64,000 bases of DNA from Podospora pseudocomata. Lineage: Eukaryota; Ascomycota; Sordariomycetes; Sordariales; Podosporaceae. Below, piece by piece: positions 33,580-44,001 of the stretch; the stretch's first letter is position 1; each line of letters opens with the position of its first letter. Location of the stretch: contig NC_085891.1 of NCBI RefSeq assembly GCF_035222375.1, positions 2,480,001-2,544,000 of the forward strand, read 5' to 3'. Made by a program: the position numbers and the translations under genes. Below the pieces are notes generated by a model that saw only the letters and a list, made by a program, of their open reading frames with translations, searched no databases and was not told the origin of the DNA.

Positions 33580-36360
33580 ATGAACTCGAAAATGGAGTTT
33601 ACCGACCGAGCCAAGAAGGCGTTGGAGGACGCCATGGTTCTCGCCGAACAGTACGCACACTCACAGCTGCTGCCAGTACACTTGGCAGTCGCCCTACTCG
33701 ATCCCCTCCCCGACCAGAGCAAAGATCTTCAGAACGCACCACCAGGGACGACACAAACCCTCCTACGACAAGTCGTTGAGCGCGCCCATGGCGATCCCCA
33801 GCTCTTCGACCGTGCTCTCAAGAAGATGCTCGTCCGCCTGCCGAGCCAAGACCCCCCACCAGAGTCGGTCTCGATGGCGCCCTCGTTCAACAATGTCCTT
33901 CGCAAGGCCATGGAGCTGCAAAAGGTGCAGAAGGATACCTACATAGCGGTAGACCATCTCATCCAAGCCCTCTCAGAAGATGTGTCGATCCAGGGTGCCC
34001 TCAAGGAGGCCAACATCCCCAAGCCAAAACTAGTGCAGGAGGCTGTGCAGCAAATCCGCGGCACCAAGCGTGTCGACTCTCGCAATGCCGACACAGAGCA
34101 GGAGAACGAGAATCTCGCCAAATTCACCATCGACATGACCGCCATGGCCAGAGAGGGTAAGATTGATCCCGTCATTGGCCGTGAGGAAGAGATTCGCCGC
34201 GTCGTCCGCATTCTTTCTCGGCGCACAAAGAACAACCCGGTGCTCATCGGTGAGCCCGGTGTGGGTAAGACGACCGTCGTCGAAGGTCTTGCCCAGCGGA
34301 TTGTCAACAATGATGTCCCCGACAACCTTGCGGCCTGCAAGCTGCTCTCTCTGGATGTCGGTGCGCTGGTCGCAGGCAGCAAGTACAGAGGCGAGTTCGA
34401 GGAGCGTATGAAGGGTGTTTTGAAGGAAATTCAGGAGTCTAAGGAGATGATTGTCCTGTTTGTCGACGAAATCCACCTTCTCATGGGTGCTGGTTCATCT
34501 GGCGAAGGTGGCATGGATGCCGCCAACTTGCTCAAGCCCATGCTTGCCAGAGGCCAGCTTCACTGTATCGGCGCCACCACCTTGGCCGAGTACCGCAAGT
34601 ACATTGAGAAGGATGCCGCTTTCGAGCGTCGTTTCCAGCAAGTCCTGGTCAAGGAGCCGACCATTCCCGAGACCATTTCCATTCTCCGTGGTCTCAAGGA
34701 GAAGTACGAAGTCCACCACGGTGTCAACATTGCCGATGCCGCCATCGTGGCCTCCGCCAACCTAGCTGCTCGGTACCTCACATCTCGCAGACTCCCTGAT
34801 TCGGCCGTTGATCTGATCGACGAGGCTGCCGCTGCAGTTCGTGTAGCCCGCGAGTCTCAGCCGGAAATTATCGACTCCCTTGAGCGCCGGCTACGCCAAC
34901 TCAAGATTGAAATTCACGCTTTGTCTCGTGAGAAGGACGAGGCTTCCAAGACCCGACTCGCTCAGGCCCGCCAGGATGCCGAGAACGTTGAGGAGGAGTT
35001 GAGACCACTTCGTGAGAAGTACGAGAGAGAGCGCCAGCGCGGTAAAGACATTCAGGAGGCCAAGTTGAAGTTGGAGGCTCTTCGTGTCAAGGCCGAGGAT
35101 GCCAGCAGAGTGGGAGACCACAGCCGTGCTGCCGATCTTCAGTACTACGCCATCCCCGAGCAAGAGGCTGTCATCCGGCGCCTTGAGAAGGAGAAAGCTG
35201 CCGCTGACGCTGCCCTGAATGCCAACGGCGGTGACTCTGGTGGTTCCATGATCACCGATGTCGTCGGACCAGACCAAATCAACGAAATCGTCGCCCGCTG
35301 GACCGGTATTCCCGTCACCCGCCTCAAGACCACCGAGCGGGAGAAGCTTCTGCATATGGAGAAGGCTCTCGGAAAGATTGTCGTCGGTCAGAAAGAAGCT
35401 GTCCAGTCCGTGTCCAACGCCATCCGTCTGCAGCGCTCAGGTCTGGCCAACCCCAACCAGCCTCCTAGCTTCCTGTTCTGCGGTCCCTCCGGTACCGGTA
35501 AGACGCTTCTCACCAAGGCGCTTGCCGAGTTCCTGTTCGATGATCCGAAGTCAATGATCCGCTTCGATATGTCCGAGTACCAGGAGCGTCACTCCCTGAG
35601 CCGCATGATTGGTGCTCCTCCCGGCTACGTTGGTCACGACTCTGGTGGCCAGCTGACCGAGGCCCTTCGTCGCAAGCCCTTCTCCATCCTCCTCTTCGAC
35701 GAGGTTGAGAAGGCTGCCAAGGAAGTTTTGACGGTTCTCCTTCAGCTCATGGACGATGGTCGCATCACCGACGGCCAAGGCCGTGTCGTTGATGCCAAGA
35801 ACTGCATCGTTGTCATGACTTCTAACTTGGGTGCCGAGTACCTCGCTCGGCCCAACGGCAAGGACGGCAAGATTGATCCCACCACTCGGGAGCTCGTCAT
35901 GAATGCTCTCCGCAACTACTTCCTTCCCGAGTTCCTCAACCGTATCAACTCGATTGTCATCTTCAACCGTCTCACCCGCAAGGAGATTCGCCGCATTGTC
36001 GACCTGCGGATTAGCGAAATCCAGAAGCGTCTCAGCGACAACGACCGCAACGTCATCATCAAGGTGTCGGAGGCAGCCAAAGACAAGCTGGGTGCCCAGG
36101 GCTACTCGCCAGCCTATGGTGCCAGACCGCTGCAACGCCTGCTTGAGAAGGAGGTGCTCAACCGCATGGCTATCCTAATCCTGCGCGGCAGCATTCGTGA
36201 CGGCGAAGTCGCTCGTGTCGACCTGGTGGACAACAAGGTTACTGTTCTCCCCAACCACCAAGAGAGCGAGGCTTCTGACGAGGAGATGATGATTGACTCG
36301 GATGATGCTCTGGATGAGATTGCCCCCGATTCGATGGATGAAGATCTCTACAATGACTAG
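33580..36360 (+). CDS. hsp104: Hsp104/ClpB-type disaggregase (Hsp98)
   Basis: A hexameric AAA+ chaperone that pulls polypeptides out of aggregates together with Hsp70/Hsp40; it is cytosolic/nuclear and important for thermotolerance. A single uninterrupted exon encodes 926 residues, typical for fungal Hsp104. Order: the N domain ([20 protein letters not shown]), NBD1 with Walker A GEPGVGKT (~224-231) and Walker B VLFVDEIH, a coiled-coil middle domain (about 400-540, [21 protein letters not shown]), and NBD2 with Walker A GPSGTGKT (~635-642), Walker [10 protein letters not shown] and the sensor-2 GARPLQR. The tail is acidic ([14 protein letters not shown]...SMDEDLYND), as in yeast Hsp104. Lack of introns fits a heat-shock gene, since splicing fails under heat. 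The start MNSKMEF matches the family. Confidence 0.98.
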   Translation: MNSKMEFTDRAKKALEDAMVLAEQYAHSQLLPVHLAVALLDPLPDQSKDLQNAPPGTTQTLLRQVVERAHGDPQLFDRALKKMLVRLPSQDPPPESVSMAPSFNNVLRKAMELQKVQKDTYIAVDHLIQALSEDVSIQGALKEANIPKPKLVQEAVQQIRGTKRVDSRNADTEQENENLAKFTIDMTAMAREGKIDPVIGREEEIRRVVRILSRRTKNNPVLIGEPGVGKTTVVEGLAQRIVNNDVPDNLAACKLLSLDVGALVAGSKYRGEFEERMKGVLKEIQESKEMIVLFVDEIHLLMGAGSSGEGGMDAANLLKPMLARGQLHCIGATTLAEYRKYIEKDAAFERRFQQVLVKEPTIPETISILRGLKEKYEVHHGVNIADAAIVASANLAARYLTSRRLPDSAVDLIDEAAAAVRVARESQPEIIDSLERRLRQLKIEIHALSREKDEASKTRLAQARQDAENVEEELRPLREKYERERQRGKDIQEAKLKLEALRVKAEDASRVGDHSRAADLQYYAIPEQEAVIRRLEKEKAAADAALNANGGDSGGSMITDVVGPDQINEIVARWTGIPVTRLKTTEREKLLHMEKALGKIVVGQKEAVQSVSNAIRLQRSGLANPNQPPSFLFCGPSGTGKTLLTKALAEFLFDDPKSMIRFDMSEYQERHSLSRMIGAPPGYVGHDSGGQLTEALRRKPFSILLFDEVEKAAKEVLTVLLQLMDDGRITDGQGRVVDAKNCIVVMTSNLGAEYLARPNGKDGKIDPTTRELVMNALRNYFLPEFLNRINSIVIFNRLTRKEIRRIVDLRISEIQKRLSDNDRNVIIKVSEAAKDKLGAQGYSPAYGARPLQRLLEKEVLNRMAILILRGSIRDGEVARVDLVDNKVTVLPNHQESEASDEEMMIDSDDALDEIAPDSMDEDLYND

Positions 36361-37038
36361 AGGTGTCGTTGAGATGCCAAGAAGACCGGGGACATTGAGA
36401 AGGAGAGTATTGATGACATTGATGTGGATGGAACAAAATTATGGCGATGATAATGACGGCGTTTTCGGAAGGGTTATTCATGGAACAGGGAATTGTATGG
36501 CCAGAGCAAAGGCCTAGGCTACGATAGGGAGGCATTTTGATGCATAGCATGTATTGCATAGCCTTATGGCACAACAACAGAAGTGTAGTTAGTGTAACTA
36601 TTGATCAGAGATCAATAAACTGTTGATATTGTACTTTCTTTGGTTCTTTCCGTCATGTGTGACGTGTGTGTGTTCTGATGTGTGTTTGACATGAAGTTTG
36701 GTCACGCCCCATTTACACGAGAATGTCGGGAAAAGCTCTACGGCGAATAATTTCTTGTCTGTATTAAATAGACACCCATTCAAAGTCATGAGGTTACTCC
36801 ACTGAATGATGAACGACGTGGCTCGGTGTGGGCCTCCTCTTCACCTTTCATACGAGCCGCTGATTGGTCACTTACCGCCCGCCGAATATTTTTGGAAGAA
36901 CCTTGGAAGCTTGAACACCAAGTCCACCCAGACAGGTACCCAGCCATACCACCACCATCACCACCACCACCTCTCTGACTTCCTCGATCTTTATTTTTAA
37001 ATTTCTGAAAGAAGATCAGCACTCAAACAACCACCAAA
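36361..37038. other. intergenic between hsp104 and tim8
   Basis: No gene seen. It contains a (CAC)n-like stretch (36949-36972) shortly before tim8. Confidence 0.55.
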
Positions 37039-37379
37039 ATGTCCTCCTCCCTCGCCCTCGACCAAGCCGACATCGAGAAGCTCAACGACAAGGACAAGGC
37101 CGAGCTCCGCCAGTTCTTCGCCAACGAGGAGCAAAAGAGCAAGATCCAGAGCCGTATGCATTACCTCCACCGAAAAATGAAGATAGTGTTGCTAACTGTA
37201 TAGAATCCCACGCCCTCACCTCCCTCTGCTGGAAAAAGTGCATGGCCTCCTCCTCCACCTTCAAGTCGGGCGCCCTCGATGGCACGGAAAAGGCCTGCCT
37301 CGCCAACTGCGTTGAGAGGTTCATGGACGTCAACATGGCTACTGTTAGGCAGCTGGCTGGCATGGGGGGACGTCACTAG
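37039..37379 (+). CDS. tim8: mitochondrial intermembrane-space chaperone Tim8
   Basis: A small TIM chaperone that, with Tim13, escorts hydrophobic precursors across the intermembrane space. Two exons (37039-37153 and 37204-37379; a 50-nt intron in phase 1 with a GCTAAC branch site) give 96 residues. The twin CX3C motifs are CWKKC and CLANC, separated by 15 residues, on two predicted helices; the flanking [13 protein letters not shown] and CVERFMDVN are characteristic of Tim8 rather than Tim9, 10 or 13. There is no presequence, as expected for import by the Mia40 disulfide relay. Confidence 0.95.
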
Positions 37380-37908
37380 AAACAGCAAGGCTTCTTCTTT
37401 CGGAATGGTTTGAAATCACCCAACCCCACCACGATCATGAATGAGGATTCGACAATGCGGAGATGGAGGACATGTTATGGTACATGGGCAGACCAAGGGG
37501 TATAGAGTTTGAGACGTTGACTACGGGCAGCGTTGTATATCACATCTGGGCGAGAGGAAGCAGGGGAGCGGGCTGTACGATAGGAGATATTGTCCCCATA
37601 TGGGAATGGGCGGTTACATATCATGGCAGACCTGTTTGGAAAAGACGGCACCACACCGTGGATTGTACATTACTTGGAACCCTACGTATCACATGGCAAC
37701 TAACACAAATTCGACATCACGACAGGACACAACCAAAGGACCAAAATGATATGCCCATCATCAACGAGGAATGGTCAATTGTTTTCATTGCCGGGTATCT
37801 GACGCCAATTGAAAAATGCAATCCCAATTCCCTTCTTCGTTGACAACACCATTTTTGTGTATTTTTTTTTCATTCCCAGTCCCGATCCATCATCACACGA
37901 CCGAACGT
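37380..37908. other. convergent 3' region between tim8 and rpl25
   Basis: No supported gene. An open frame of 126 codons (37463-37843) has no conserved features and lies in 3' sequence. Confidence 0.55.
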
Positions 37909-38648
37909 TTAGACGAGGCCAAGCTTGGTAGCGGCAATGTCGAGGGCATCGACATCAGCGGTGAGGCGGGCGAAAGCCTTCTTGGAGCCGTCGGGGCGGA
38001 TCAAGGTGTTGATCTTGACGGTGTCAATGTCGTAAAGCTTCTTAAGAGCCAGCTTAATCTGAGCCTTGTTGGCCTTGACATCGACGATGAAGACGAGGGT
38101 GTTCTGCTCCTCGATCTTCTTAAGGGCACCCTCGGTATTGAGGGGGTGGATGATGACCTTGTGCTCGTCGAGGCGGGGGGCGTGGGGGATCGACTTGCGG
38201 GGGTACTTGGGGGCGCGAGACAACTGGAGGGTCTTGGGGCGGTGGAAGGTGGTGCTGTAGCGGACCTTGGTCTTCTTGTGGGCGTGGACCTGGAGAGGAG
38301 GTTAGACTTCTGATCGTGAGGCCAAAGTTGGAGAGAAGAAGTAACATACACCCTTGAGGGCAGCCTGAGCAGCCTTCTTCGCCTGAGCACCCTTGCCAGC
38401 CTTGGAGGCACCGCCTGTATCGTGGGAGAGTCGAGTCAGTATAAAGCATTCGCCTGAACAAGGGGAGGACCGTCTTGTTCAAACTCGCAAAATCTGCTGC
38501 TGCTTTGATGCTTCACCTCGCCGCCATCATTTTGCGACATGGTCGGCGGCGAAGCTCCGCACTGAGCGACGGCCGAAATTGTTGTGTTTGTATCAACCCA
38601 TTTCCTAGAGGATTCTCAAGTACCTTTCTTAACGTCCTTGGGAGCCAT
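37909..38648 (-). CDS. rpl25: large-subunit ribosomal protein uL23 (L25/L23a)
   Basis: A core protein of the 60S subunit near the peptide exit tunnel, where it forms a docking site for SRP and nascent-chain factors. Exons 38648-38624, 38414-38350 and 38289-37909 give 156 residues, the normal fungal size. A Lys/Ala-rich eukaryotic N-terminal extension ([20 protein letters not shown]) precedes [33 protein letters not shown] and the uL23 fold with [24 protein letters not shown]. The first intron (209 nt) is unusually long for this window and contains two strong hairpins (38455-38537); the second is 60 nt. The tiny 25-nt first exon is typical of fungal ribosomal protein genes. It is divergent from bmt2, 324 bp apart. 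Confidence 0.97.
38455..38537 (-). ncRNA. paired hairpins in rpl25 intron 1 (possible structured RNA)
   Basis: Two perfect inverted repeats lie side by side within the first rpl25 intron: an 8-bp stem (38455-38462 with 38474-38481, 11-nt loop) and a 9-bp stem TCGCAAAAT/ATTTTGCGA (38485-38493 with 38529-38537, 35-nt loop), separated by three bases. Such stems could position splice sites or act in feedback by the ribosomal protein. Clear C/D-box or H/ACA signatures are not present, so this is not called a snoRNA. Confidence 0.4.
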
Positions 38649-38972
38649 TTTTGCTGTTTGTCGGCACTGGGCGAAGTTGTCGTCTAGTCGGTCGTGGATG
38701 GGGAAGGGAAAAAATGTTGGCGGAATTTTGCTAAAACGATTTAACAGAATGTGTGTGCGGAGACCTGTGGCTGGTTGGTTGTGGCTCCTGCCCCGCTCTT
38801 TTGGGGGAGGAAATGTGTGATTGGCCAAGCCCCGGACCTGGAGCTCCCGATAAGATAAGCAGTTTGATGAGCTTTGGGAGCTTTCGAAAAATTACCCACG
38901 AATCCACCTCGTCTTCCCAACTTTAGTTCCCTCGAGGAACGGTGCAACAATCATGCAGTCCGCTTGCATGCC
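38649..38972. promoter_or_regulatory. bidirectional promoter of rpl25 and bmt2
   Basis: 324 bp separate two divergent start codons of ribosome-related genes. It contains a CCAAT box (as ATTGG at 38820-38824), GATAAG (38852-38857) and T/A-rich runs. Coupled transcription is plausible but inferred. Confidence 0.5.
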
Positions 38973-39839
38973 ATGGCGCTCAAGAAGAAACGTCCGCAAA
39001 AGAGCTTAGCCGCTGGTCGGCCGCCCATTCTTCAACGCCAACCAAAATCCATCACCAGAAAGTCGACAAAAGCTCTCATCAACAAGCACCATCTCCTCGA
39101 GAAGAGAAAGAAGCAGGCGCTTGCCAAGGGTGATGATGCAGGTGTCGCCGCGATCGATGCAGAGATTCAAGCTCTAGGTGGCCTCGAGGCATATCAGAAG
39201 GCCAGTCTTCAAGGCCAGAGGGAGGACCGCGGCGGTGACAGCTCGAGGGTTCTGATGGAATGGCTGCAGCCATGCCTCACGGCTCATAAAGAGGGATCGG
39301 GTCGGATGCTCAAGATGCTGGAGGTTGGCGCGCTCAGCACACAGAATGCTTGCTCTCAGAGCGGCTACTTTGACATTACTCGTATCGATTTGAACAGTCA
39401 AGGCGAAGGGATTCTGCAGCAGGATTTCATGGAACGGCCTTTGCCCAAGGATGACGCGGAGCGATTCGATATCATCAGCCTGTCGCTCGTTCTGAACTTT
39501 GTGCCGGATCCGAAAGGAAGAGGGGACATGCTCAAGCGGACGACGGAGTTTTTGCGCGCAGCCAGCAGATATCTCGAGGCTCCTTCACTGACGATCCACT
39601 TTCCGAGTCTCTTCCTGGTGCTCCCCGCGCCATGTGTCACGAACTCGCGGTATCTGGATGAGGAGAGGTTGGTTGGGATTATGGCGTCGCTTGGGTACGC
39701 GAAGGTTGAGTCCAAGACGACTCAGCGGCTGGTCTACTATCTATGGAGGAGAGAAGGCAAAGGCATCGCTCGACGTTTCCGAAAGGAAGAGATACGGGCT
39801 GGCTCGACACGGAACAACTTTGCTGTTGTTCTGGGGTGA
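38973..39839 (+). CDS. bmt2: 25S rRNA adenine-N1 methyltransferase Bmt2
   Basis: A nucleolar SAM-dependent enzyme that makes one of the two m1A residues of 25S rRNA (A2142 in yeast). A single exon of 288 residues begins MALKKKRPQKSL, a basic nuclear or nucleolar-type N-terminus. A Lys/Arg-rich helix (RKSTKALINKHHLLEKRKKQAL) is followed by the Rossmann fold: MLKMLEVGALSTQNACSQS (SAM motif I), YFDITRIDLNSQG (the acidic residue of motif II), FDIISLSLVLNFVPDPKGRGDMLKR (motif IV region) and LFLVLPAPCVTNSRYLDEERL. Homologues share the VLNFVPDPKGRGDML block. I chose the ATG at 38973 over an upstream TTG; the added 33 residues would not be conserved. Confidence 0.94.
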   Translation: MALKKKRPQKSLAAGRPPILQRQPKSITRKSTKALINKHHLLEKRKKQALAKGDDAGVAAIDAEIQALGGLEAYQKASLQGQREDRGGDSSRVLMEWLQPCLTAHKEGSGRMLKMLEVGALSTQNACSQSGYFDITRIDLNSQGEGILQQDFMERPLPKDDAERFDIISLSLVLNFVPDPKGRGDMLKRTTEFLRAASRYLEAPSLTIHFPSLFLVLPAPCVTNSRYLDEERLVGIMASLGYAKVESKTTQRLVYYLWRREGKGIARRFRKEEIRAGSTRNNFAVVLG

Positions 39840-42800
39840 ATACTCATCCTGGTGTTGGTTTTGGCCAGTTCGCTGGGCGGGGTTGATCTTCCTCTTTGGA
39901 ACGGGAGGTTGTGATGTCCCCATCATCCTCACCGTGGCAGGAGCCCAAGGCACTTGGCATCTGGGCAACTTGTGCATCAAGGTATGTTATGACTTTACAT
40001 TTCACATGACTGGCGATGATGCTTTGCAACCTAAAGTATTTGCTACTTCAGAGCCTCCGGGCCATGAGACAAACTATTTCACCATGCACTGAGCCACTTC
40101 AGTTTACTAGAAGCATTTCTCACAAGTCCTGTTGAAGGGTTGCCAGGCTGACAAATGCGATTCTAGGCTGCTCCATGAGATGGTTCTCGCTCTCTCCACC
40201 GCCGGTTGGCAGTTGGGGCCTTTGCCATCAGCACAATATGTTCGATTTTGCCCTTGTGTCGTCGTCCCAACAAAGAATACCTTGCCGGCAGTTTCTGAGA
40301 CGAGATGGGCAGTCTTATGGTATGTGCGCATCTCTTTTTACTCTCTCCCCTTACCATGATGACCTAGACATTCTAAACAGTTATCCCTATCTGAAATTAT
40401 GGTGTTGACTTGGTTCTAACTTCTGATTTTCCTTACTTTTCACCTCGATGTTTGGCCGTTCCTGCTGGAAGCCTGAGCTCACATCTTGAAGACAGTTCTC
40501 TACTAGTGGCACCTCAGTGACACAGCCGGCAATCGATATCAGACTCAAATTTCGGTACGTTTTACTTCTTCGTCGCATTGTGATTCCTTCATCTTCCCCC
40601 AATACCCTCATGTAATATGATGACCTAGGCATTCATAAACAGTTATCCCTATCTGAATAACAGTGTTGATCCGGTTCTAACTTCTGATTTCTTACCTTTT
40701 TTACCTTCCTTGTTGACTTCCATATCTTTGATCTGGCATAGACTTACAAGTCACCGTTTACTAGGCATTTGCAGCTATAATATGGATCTCATGTCGAGAC
40801 GTGTGCGACAACGCAAGCAAGGGTAAGCTTTTAGCTTTATTTACTTGCACCCCCCTTTACGTGATAACCGAGACATTTCAAAGAGTTATCCCTATCTCAA
40901 ATAACACAATGTTGATCTGGTTCTAACTTCTGATTGCCCTTACTTTCCTCAATACATGTTTGCTTGCTGTTTTTGGGCCCTGCTAACATCATGCAAAGAT
41001 CCTTGACATCTGGCAATCGTGTCCTGCCACGACATCGCTTGGACAAGTAGCAGCTATCCGCTGTCTGCTCTACACATGCCGCTACCCCGAGATGGTTCCG
41101 CATAAGACCACCTCGAGCTGGACGACGGATGACGGCGCGATGTTGTCGTCGTCTTCAAATCTTTACCAAACGTATCCAAAACGGTGTTCAATTTTCTTCA
41201 GTTCAGCATTCATTCGCAAGCTAGCAAGCGGTGTGACAGCCAAGACGCAGCCAACGTGCCATTCAACGATTTTTCACTGCACAGCAATGAGCTGATCATG
41301 CGGGTTGCCGGCGTCTACTTGCAAGGTCCGATTACCCCACAACGCTGGGGAGGTGCGGGAAGGAAGGCTGTTGTGAGGGGGGACGGAGGCGACGCCGGGA
41401 TGCTGCATCTGCGCTGCTGCTGTGTCAAGCAATGGATGGCAAGAGGGAGACAATTGATGTGGCAGAGCGCGCATGCGATCAACATGCAGTGGGATGGTTT
41501 GGTTTGGAGAGAATTTCCGACAGTATTGTTGGGCGTGACTGGGTTGTTGTTTCGTGAGGGGTTAAAAGAGGTCACCTGGACAGGATGAGTTTGGAGACAG
41601 GGGAGGGTCGATCGGCTGGTTGTGATGGAGACATTTTGTTTTTATCACTGGGTTATGATGGTTCACATATTGGGGAGATGAATGAGACAGCCAATTGATG
41701 GGGTTGACAGTTCACTTTGCAGGTTTTGTGTGTGCGGTGTTCACTCCGGTCCGCGATGGGTGATGTGGGTGGTGGTGGTGGACGACTGACTAAGATGCAG
41801 TGCAGGAGGCACTACACCCTCTTTGTGTGGATAACGAACAGCTTTTTGGGTGCCAGGGTCTTGCGTTTGGTTAATGTTTGGCAGGAGAGTTGGGTAGCAA
41901 ATGTGTCTGTGCTGTATTCAATGTCTCAAATTGAAGCCTTTTCTCACGAGTAAGCTATGGGCGATACCGGACAGACTATCACGACTCCCTTTCTCCTCGT
42001 CGCCGTCGTCAGTGACGGGTTTAGAACAAAGAAGTACGGATCCTGGCCATCGCGATATCGGAAGTTTCTTGGCCAGGGTCACGATCTACGGTTGTTCTGA
42101 AGGTTGGCAGTAGATAGAGACGGATAACCGGTTTCTACAGTTGTATGTATGGGATGTTATCACTTGGGAATTGCCACTTATCAATCTTGGCCTTTTGGTG
42201 CAATCGCTATGGTACCAGGTATGATGGAAAGTTGAGGTTCCCTCACCCCCTCAATTGTTCTAGATTTCTTGTGGGAACAAAGAAAGTTTGGTGGTGGTGA
42301 TGGTGAATTCTCCGAGGAGGAGGCGAGAAATGATCGTCGGTGTCACTTGAGCCACCGTTAGGAAGTGTGTGTGCTCGGTTGTGCAGCCGCGGGAGGCGCT
42401 TTCGCTCTCAACAACTTTTTCTCTTTCAGAGTTTCGGTAGATCCCGTGATGGTACCAGGTTGGGATGGACGGGGGTAGGATAAGGGGGAGGGGTGATTTG
42501 GAAGCGATTGGGTTATTGAGTAAAATAGCCGGGGGTAATCGTAGAGGGGCGCGCTGGCTGATGATCATATGATGACGATTATATTCTCAGAGCAGCGCAA
42601 TGGGTTTGCCTTTCTTTGGCTTGGGGGGAGATGGCGGGGCTGGGCGGTTCCAAGCAGCAATGAAGCTGGGCAGATATTATTCATTGGATCTTTGAGAGAG
42701 GGCAAAGAAAGCTACCTAGCTCACTCCCAGTAAAGCGGCAATGGCGGGGGAACCCGCAGTATGGACGACGGGCTGTTGCACCATTCATTGCCTCCTGCGT

Positions 42801-44001
42801 ACCATAACCTCCTCTTTTGTGAGCAAGGAGAGAGCTGGCGGTTTAACCGCCGAGAGCTGACCACCTACCTACCCTTGAGGTGGCGCATTTGTTAGCATCA
42901 ATCTTGCCCATGTCAAGCCCAAGCGCATGCAACTTCCCCGGATTTTTGGTGGAGTTTCTCCCCCTCGCAAGCTAGACTGAACGGGGAAAGCCGGCGTGGC
43001 CTGCTTGAGGTAGTTTGGTTGTGCCCAAACAGGATTAGAATGAACATTTATAAGACTGAATTGGTCTCACGCGGGCAAAAACATGTCTCGATTTGATAAG
43101 AGGGGAGGGGGAGGGGGAAACTGTATCTGTATCAGGAAGAGGGGTTGTTGTGGGGAGAGATCAGCAGGAGTTTCCTTTGAGAGATCGATAACAGTGTGGT
43201 GTTGATACAGAAAAAGGGGGGGGGGGCTAAAAAGCGATAAGGATTTTGCTCTCCGTTGCCGGCCGAGAGAAAGTTGACGACATCCTGATGAAATATGAGA
43301 TAGCGATTTTGAGATAAACTGATAGCTACATACAACGTACCTAGGTACATACCTAGCTACCTTCTTGTCCTGGCTTGGGGTTGTTTTTTATTAGTAGCGA
43401 TAGTAAAAAGGTAAATTCAGGGGCTAAACAACGCACACATGTCCGTCTGGTAGCGAGGTTGCAACCGATGAGGTCAGGAGGGAGGGGAGCCAAAAGATTG
43501 CGATATGGGTTAGGTGTTTACTGTCTGGTCGGGTCGGGTGAAACCGTTATCACGTTCCTCTTGGTTTTGGGCAGCAGGAGAACCAAATTCAGCGGATGGT
43601 GCTATTCTTGGGGTAGATAGCGTCGAGTGTAAAATAAGGGGCTAGTAGGGGTGGTTTCTGTTTAGATGGTAACCCAACCTCGACGGCTTGTGACAGTGGC
43701 ATGCGTGGACAAAGACAAAACGTCACCCCCGTGATGATGACGATAAGCGGGTGCCGGCTTTTGACTACCGTCAGGCCCAGCGGGGTGGTAGATAACATAG
43801 TTTGAGACCACGATATGAGAGACTGAGTCGTGACTGTTGGTGATGCCTTGAAATAATCTGAATCGAAGAGTGCGATTCATCTAATCGAGAGATCAGAAAT
43901 CCGATCAGCCGGTTCAATTTTGAGCCAACAACCGAAGTAACCACCCTTCTTCTCCGCGTTCAAGCTCAATCCGACATCTCAACTTCCGGCTAGCGGCAGA
44001 G
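39840..44001. other. 4.2-kb gene-poor gap
   Basis: No supported gene. It holds the tandem intron-like units at 40.36-41.0 kb, a C/T-rich stretch, GTAC-rich palindromic words (CCTAGGTACATACCTAGCTACC, 43339-43360), a G-rich run (43206-43220) and small unconserved frames. Most is likely 3' sequence of bmt2 or the distal flank of utr4. Confidence 0.45.
40355..40950 (+). repeat. three tandem diverged ~250-bp units with conserved intron-like core
   Basis: Three direct copies of a ~80-bp core occur at about 40357-40440, 40617-40705 and 40861-40948 (offsets 262 and 243 bp). The core reads GACCTAGACATT, then GTTATCCCTATCTGAA, then GTTGATCTGGTTCTAAC, TTCTGATT and a C/T-rich tail. Upstream of each core lies a donor-like site (GTATGT at 40320, GTACGT at 40555, GTAAGC at 40830), and each is followed 60-150 bp later by an AG acceptor. 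The stretches between cores are much less conserved. It might be repeated exon-intron units of a non-coding transcript, or a decayed tandem duplication. Confidence 0.55.

Noticed and set aside
35551-36135. Long minus-strand open frames within hsp104
   Set aside because: They mirror the strong codon bias of hsp104 on the plus strand.
38401-38624. C/D-box snoRNA in rpl25 intron 1
   Set aside because: A TGATGG and a CTGA are present, but the boxes are imperfect, too far apart, and have no terminal stem.
40357-40948. LTR or other retroelement as source of the tandem units
   Set aside because: No terminal repeats, target-site duplications or element-type coding sequence are visible.
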